Below, one piece after another: positions 60,663 to 64,000 of a stretch of 64,000 nucleotides of DNA. Where the stretch lies: assembly GCF_027587205.1 (NCBI RefSeq), contig NZ_JAPDOD010000017.1, positions 62,001 to 126,000 of the forward strand, given 5' to 3'. Made by a program: the position numbers and the translations under genes. Source of the DNA: Solirubrobacter ginsenosidimutans (GTDB taxonomy: Bacteria > Actinomycetota > Thermoleophilia > Solirubrobacterales > Solirubrobacteraceae). Position 1 is the first letter of the stretch; the number at the start of each line of letters is the position of its first letter. The notes under the pieces were generated by a model. That model saw only the letters and a list, made by a program, of their open reading frames with translations, searched no databases and was not told the DNA's origin.

Positions 60663-61301
60663 ATGCAGCTGTCTTCTGGTCGACGCGGGTTGCGCGTCTG
60701 TCTCGCCGCCCTCGGCTTCGCCGCCATCGCCGCGGCCCCCGCTCACGCGAAGTCCTCGATCGCCAACCCGTACGACTGCAAGCCCGACCCGACCTTGACG
60801 CAGCCCTTCGCGCCCTTCGGTGATCTCGGGCTCTACACGCCGGTCGCCAACGCGGGCGTCGAAGCGGGAGCCACGAGCTGGAGCCTCGCCGACGGGGCCG
60901 CGGTCGTCGCGGGCAACGAGCCGTGGCGGATCGGCGGCGCAGCCGACAGTCACTCGCTCGATCTCCCCGCGGGCTCGAGCGCCGTCACGGCCCCGATCTG
61001 CATCGACGAGACCTACCCCTACTTCCGGACCTTCGCGCTCAACGCCGGCTCGGCCAAGCGCAGCCTCGAGATCGACGTCCTCTACTACGACACCAAGGGC
61101 AAGCTGCTCAACACGAAGCCGTACGGCTACGAGAGCGACGCCACGACCTGGCAGCCGACGCCGACGATCGCGATCGAGGTCTTCAACAAGAAGCCGGGCG
61201 TCGCCGCGGCGCCCGTCGCGTTCCGCTTCATGCCCAAGGGCAAGGACGCGCACTTCCGGATCGACGACGTCTACGTCGACCCGTACTCGCGCGCCCGCTG
61301 A
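60663..61301 (+). CDS. Exported protein of unknown function
   Basis: 212 residues. Signal peptide 1-29 (RRGLRVCLAALGFAAIAAAPAHA). Mature part begins KSSIANPYDCKPDPTLTQPF and contains a beta-sandwich-like region with C39 and C117 (counted from the ATG), possibly paired: WSLADGAAVVAGNEPWRIGG and SLEIDVLYYDTKGKLLNTK and the C-terminal AHFRIDDVYVDPYSRAR. The pattern resembles carbohydrate-binding jelly-roll modules. No catalytic motif or repeat is recognised. It precedes a methyltransferase-like gene by 24 bases on the same strand. Confidence 0.6.
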   Translation: MQLSSGRRGLRVCLAALGFAAIAAAPAHAKSSIANPYDCKPDPTLTQPFAPFGDLGLYTPVANAGVEAGATSWSLADGAAVVAGNEPWRIGGAADSHSLDLPAGSSAVTAPICIDETYPYFRTFALNAGSAKRSLEIDVLYYDTKGKLLNTKPYGYESDATTWQPTPTIAIEVFNKKPGVAAAPVAFRFMPKGKDAHFRIDDVYVDPYSRAR

Positions 61302-61325
61302 GGCCGCCGCGTAGCATTCGGCGCC

Positions 61326-62273
61326 GTGCCCGCGGCGCCGCCACGAGATCCACGTGAGATCCGGGCCTGGCTCGAGCAGGAGCCGACGCTGACGGAGTTG
61401 CAGGCCGCGTACCCGCGCGAGTGGGCGGTGGTGCAGCGCGAGCTCGCCGAGATCGTCCCGCGCGGGGATCGCGAGGAGCTGACGCGCTACGTCTCCTCGC
61501 TCGCCTCCGGCAGCGGTTCGCAGGCGGCGGGCCGGCGCCGTGGCCTGGCCGACGTGTCGGGCGAGATCCGGCGCCGCATGGCGGTGGAGGCGATCAAGCA
61601 GCTCAGCCTGCAGGCGGCGACCGGCGTCACCGAGGGGCGCGTGCGCTTCAACCTCTTCAACGGCAAGGTCGCGCAGCGGCTGCTGTTCGAGGGCGGCGGG
61701 TTCGAGCGCAAGCCGGTGTCGATGTTCTGGTTCAAGGCGCTCTGGCCGCTGTTGTGGCAGCGGCGCTACCTGATGCCGCTCGTCGCCAAGAAGGGCATCT
61801 ACTGCTTCTACTCCAAGCCGCTGATCACGGCGCTGGCCGCGGAGATCGGCGACCGCAGCGCGCTGGAGATCGCGGCCGGCGACGGCACGCTCACCCGCTT
61901 CCTGCGCGAGCGCGGCGTGGACGTGATGGCCACCGACGACCACAGCTGGCGCGACGTCAGCTTCCCCCAGTGGGTGGTCAAGGAGGACGCCAAGCAGTCG
62001 CTGAAGGCGCGCTCGCCGCAGGTCGTCCTGTGCTCCTGGCCGCCCGCGAACAACGACTTCGAGCGGGCGGTGTTCAACACCCGCAGCGTCGAGCTCTACA
62101 TCGTGATCGGCAGCCGCCACCAGTTCGCGGCGGGCAACTGGGCGACCTACGAGCAGCAGACGACGTTCGAGCTGGAGGAGAGCCTGGAGCTGAGCCGGCT
62201 CGTGCTCCCGCCCGAGCTCGACGCGGCCGTCTCCTCTTCCGCCGCAAGTAGTCCTCCCACGCGGTGCGGGTGA
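61326..62273 (+). CDS. Putative SAM-dependent methyltransferase
   Basis: 315 residues from GTG 61326. Residues ~1-150 are helical and basic with no recognised domain (WLEQEPTLTELQAAYPREWA). The SAM-binding loop is ALEIAAGDGTLTRFL at ~180, with VDVMATDDHSW after it, and VVLCSWPPANNDFERAVF resembles motif IV. Related proteins are annotated as class I methyltransferases of unknown substrate. Its last ~65 codons lie antisense to the GntR gene; both ends could be artefactual, and the natural stop may be earlier than 62273 in one of the two. Confidence 0.6.
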   Translation: MPAAPPRDPREIRAWLEQEPTLTELQAAYPREWAVVQRELAEIVPRGDREELTRYVSSLASGSGSQAAGRRRGLADVSGEIRRRMAVEAIKQLSLQAATGVTEGRVRFNLFNGKVAQRLLFEGGGFERKPVSMFWFKALWPLLWQRRYLMPLVAKKGIYCFYSKPLITALAAEIGDRSALEIAAGDGTLTRFLRERGVDVMATDDHSWRDVSFPQWVVKEDAKQSLKARSPQVVLCSWPPANNDFERAVFNTRSVELYIVIGSRHQFAAGNWATYEQQTTFELEESLELSRLVLPPELDAAVSSSAASSPPTRCG

Positions 62274-62889
62274 GGGCGAGGTGGGTGGTCGCGGCTCGTG
62301 TCGTCGCTGTGGCGTCGCCGGCGACGATCGCGTCGAGGATCCGGGCGTGGCCTTCGGCGACGGGGATCAGGGCGTCGTGATGTTCGGCGAAGCGAGCGAG
62401 GCGGAGGTGGTCGAGGACCTGGTCGACGACGTCGACGACGCGAGGGTTGCCGGCGCGCTCGAGCAGCCCGAGGTGGAACGAGCGGTCGAGGTCGAGGAAC
62501 GTGCTCGTGTCCCTGAGGCGCGCCGCCGCGATGCCCTGGTCGACGACGGCTTGCAGATGCGTGGCGTCGTGCGGCTCGAGGCGCCCGGCGAGGCGGGTGA
62601 GCATCGGGACCTCGAGGAGGGCGCGCAGCTCGAGCGCCGCGTCGAGGTCGGCCGGCGTGTGCTCGACGACCCTGAACCCGCGGTTGCGAACCTGCTCGAC
62701 CATGCCGCGGCTGGTGAGCTCGAGCAGTGCCTCGCGGACCGGCGTGACCGACACGCCCATCCGGGCCGCGAGCGCGGGGGCCGAGTGGATCGCGTGCGGC
62801 TCGATCTCGCCGTAGATGATCGCCGCGCGGATCCGTCTCACGGCCTCCCCTCTCAGAGAGGAGCGCTCGATCGCCGTGTCGAGGCTCAT
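62074..62889 (-). CDS. GntR/FadR-family regulator of the Rieske oxygenase operon
   Basis: 271 residues from ATG 62887-62889 (TGATG overlap with the Rieske gene). Winged helix at ~10-70: GEAVRRIRAAIIYGEIEPHA, LAARMGVSVTPVREALLELTSRGMVEQV. The FCD effector domain follows (LELRALLEVPMLTRLAGRL, DRSFHLGLLERAGNPR, HARILDAIVAGDATATTRAA). Family members end near residue 215 after WEDYLRRK; here the frame continues for ~56 residues of Arg/Ala/Pro/Ser repeats that are antisense to the methyltransferase gene, so the tail is probably not structured. It likely represses the operon and itself through the palindrome at 63930. Confidence 0.8.
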   Translation of the reverse strand: MSLDTAIERSSLRGEAVRRIRAAIIYGEIEPHAIHSAPALAARMGVSVTPVREALLELTSRGMVEQVRNRGFRVVEHTPADLDAALELRALLEVPMLTRLAGRLEPHDATHLQAVVDQGIAAARLRDTSTFLDLDRSFHLGLLERAGNPRVVDVVDQVLDHLRLARFAEHHDALIPVAEGHARILDAIVAGDATATTRAATTHLALTRTAWEDYLRRKRRRPRRARAGARAGSAPGSPPARTSSAARRSPSCPPRTGGGCRSRCRARRCGC

Positions 62890-63914
62890 CACGCCGGGCG
62901 CTTGGCGAGGCCCTGCTCGCGCATCGCCTTGCGGTAATTGATCGCGACCGCGTCGAACTTCATGTGCATCTCCGCCGCCAGGTCGAACGGCACCCGCTCG
63001 GGCCGCTGTGACTCGACCACCACCTGATCCTGATTGAAGATCGTGTCCTCGAAGTCCTGCAGGACCGACGCCGGCTGCTCGCGGTCGTAGTTGCGCGCGA
63101 TCGTGACGTACCCGGCGCAGTGGTCCTCGTCGACCGGCTGCGAGGCGAAGAAGTAGACCATCCCCTTCTCCCCGCCCCACCCGAGCCGCAGCAGGATCGT
63201 GTACGGGAGGTGGAGCTGGTAGCGCGAGCGCCTGGTGGGCGCCTCGGTCGTCTCGTTCCCGAAGACCGGGAAGTCGTCGCTGTTGGGCGCCTCCGGGCGG
63301 ACGATGTCGTACCGCAGGATGTGATCGTCGATCGTGACGCTGTAGTCCGGGACCACCGGCCGCTCGGGATCGCCGAGCAGGCCGGGATGCACCCACGGGA
63401 AGTGCCCGAAGTCGGTGAAGTTCTCGAGCTGCCGGCTGGCGTCCGCGTTCCACGCGTACGGCCCGGCCTGGACGACGACCCAGTCGGGATCGTCGAGCTC
63501 GGGGATGTCCGGCAGGTCGTACCGCGCGGGAGTCTCGAGCGCGACCCAGATGTGCCCGTAGCGCTCCTGCGTAGCGAATGCGTCGACCCGCGCCTTGCCG
63601 GGCACCTTCGTCGGGTCCTCGAGCTGCGGGATGTGGGTGCACACGCCGTCGCTCCCGTACTGCCACCCGTGGTACGGGCACATGATCCGATCCCCGACCA
63701 CCCGCCCGAGCGAGAGCGCGGTGCCGCGGTGGATGCACAGGTCGCGCAACGCGTGGGGCGTGCCGCCGGAGTCTCGCCAGATGACGAGGTCTTCGCCGAG
63801 CAGGCGGGTGTGGTGGGGCGTGTCCTTGACTGCGTGGGTGTAGGCGACGGGGTGCCAGCAGTGGCGCAGGGCGGCGAAGTCGGGCACAGAGGCGGGTGGG
63901 TGCTCGGCGATCAT
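62889..63914 (-). CDS. Rieske non-haem iron oxygenase (aromatic demethylase/hydroxylase type)
   Basis: 341 residues. Rieske [2Fe-2S] ligands C60, H62, C79 and H82 in CIHRGTALSLGRVVGDRIMC followed by PYHGW. The mononuclear iron site is NFTDFGHFPWVHPGLL (D, H, H) near residue 170. Length, sequence VPDFAALRHCWHPVAYTHAV and C-terminus match vanillate O-demethylase-type oxygenases of the single-subunit kind, which O-demethylate or hydroxylate aromatic acids. A reductase is not in the window. First gene of a two-gene operon with a GntR regulator. Confidence 0.9.
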   Translation of the reverse strand: MIAEHPPASVPDFAALRHCWHPVAYTHAVKDTPHHTRLLGEDLVIWRDSGGTPHALRDLCIHRGTALSLGRVVGDRIMCPYHGWQYGSDGVCTHIPQLEDPTKVPGKARVDAFATQERYGHIWVALETPARYDLPDIPELDDPDWVVVQAGPYAWNADASRQLENFTDFGHFPWVHPGLLGDPERPVVPDYSVTIDDHILRYDIVRPEAPNSDDFPVFGNETTEAPTRRSRYQLHLPYTILLRLGWGGEKGMVYFFASQPVDEDHCAGYVTIARNYDREQPASVLQDFEDTIFNQDQVVVESQRPERVPFDLAAEMHMKFDAVAINYRKAMREQGLAKRPA

Positions 63915-63929
63915 TGTGCGTGATGGTAT

Positions 63930-63941
63930 GTAAGGCCTTAC
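63930..63941. promoter_or_regulatory. Palindrome GTAAGGCCTTAC upstream of the Rieske gene
   Basis: Perfect 12-base palindrome, 15 bases upstream of the Rieske ATG, in the expected operator position for the co-transcribed GntR regulator. The remaining bases to 64000 hold nothing I can assign. Confidence 0.55.
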
Positions 63942-64000
63942 CCATGGACAAGCGTTTTGCTCGGGACGAAAGTCAACTGCGCCGGTGAGGGGGGAGGGAG

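Noticed and set aside
62074..63951. One 625-codon frame through the GntR and Rieske genes
   Set aside because: The part before 62889 is an out-of-frame reading of the Rieske gene; the GntR protein starts at 62887-62889.

Overview
The window is 64 kb of very G+C-rich DNA (about 70% by eye) with densely packed genes on both strands. The gene set points to a free-living actinobacterium-like soil heterotroph: Tat/Sec-exported SBBP and kelch proteins, a TIGR03118 protein, an AbiEi/DUF559 protein, an ECF sigma factor with a CU044_5270-type partner, MalT-like LuxR, many TetR/MarR/AraC/LysR/GntR regulators, and beta-oxidation and Rieske/VOC oxygenase genes. Solirubrobacterales (class Thermoleophilia) is my best guess; this is inference from style and gene content, not from a marker gene. 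I saw no rRNA, tRNA, CRISPR array, insertion sequence or prophage. No stretch longer than 300 bases lacks a gene; the largest gap, 39662-39861, holds a hairpin.

Layout. 0-7.8 kb: exported or surface proteins (a partial SBBP propeller, a Tat-exported DyP-like protein coupled to an UlaG-like metallo-hydrolase, a kelch protein, a TIGR03118 protein) and a yeast-type cytosine deaminase. 7.8-11.9 kb: a TetR regulator divergent from a fadA-fadJ-like beta-oxidation operon, with a strong operator between them. 11.9-17.6 kb: an AbiEi/DUF559 protein with a striking inverted repeat, a sugar-isomerase remnant, an SQR-like flavoprotein, a tandem universal stress protein, and a GAF histidine kinase divergent from a NarL-type regulator. 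17.6-24.2 kb: a phytoene-desaturase-like oxidoreductase with an unknown partner, a PiT phosphate transporter with a small membrane protein, and a TreS-like GH13 enzyme. 24.2-30.7 kb: ring-cleaving dioxygenase, hydrolase, MalT-like regulator with a non-standard start, a lower-G+C pair of tiny membrane proteins, AraC regulator and a CatE-like extradiol dioxygenase. 30.7-38.7 kb: GH31 glucosidase, a methyltransferase coupled to an orphan Hcp, PAS-GGDEF protein, ECF sigma/anti-sigma-like pair, glutathione peroxidase. 38.7-44.3 kb: nitronate monooxygenase, SDR plus enoyl-CoA hydratase, and a marR-mfs-usp operon. 44.3-51 kb: M28 peptidase, a very large GH78 rhamnosidase, XRE-cupin regulator, thioredoxin-reductase-like protein. 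51-57.7 kb: the most unusual locus. 57.7-64 kb: a GGDEF-EAL-GAF protein, an exported protein, a methyltransferase, and a Rieske oxygenase-GntR operon.

The strongest candidate for an undescribed system is the five-gene minus-strand operon 56712-51024 with its divergent LysR regulator. Its first gene fuses a complete cytochrome P450 to a complete PEP-synthase-type ATP-grasp domain. The second carries a substrate-type domain followed by the swivelling phospho-histidine domain. Together they supply the three modules of a dikinase-type phosphotransferase (as in rifampin phosphotransferase or phenylphosphate synthase), split across two chains and joined to an oxygenase. Two paralogous HD-domain proteins with dinuclear-type metal residues and an SDR follow, every gene overlapping the next. 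A hydroxylate-then-phosphorylate pathway for a hydrophobic substrate is a reasonable inference; the substrate is unknown.

Other recurrent themes are the sharing of a CTAG tetranucleotide by convergent TAG stops (six junctions), two probable CTG starts inside CTGA overlaps, one probable ATC start, hairpins that cover start codons or ribosome-binding sites, and one C-terminal module shared by two unrelated exported proteins.
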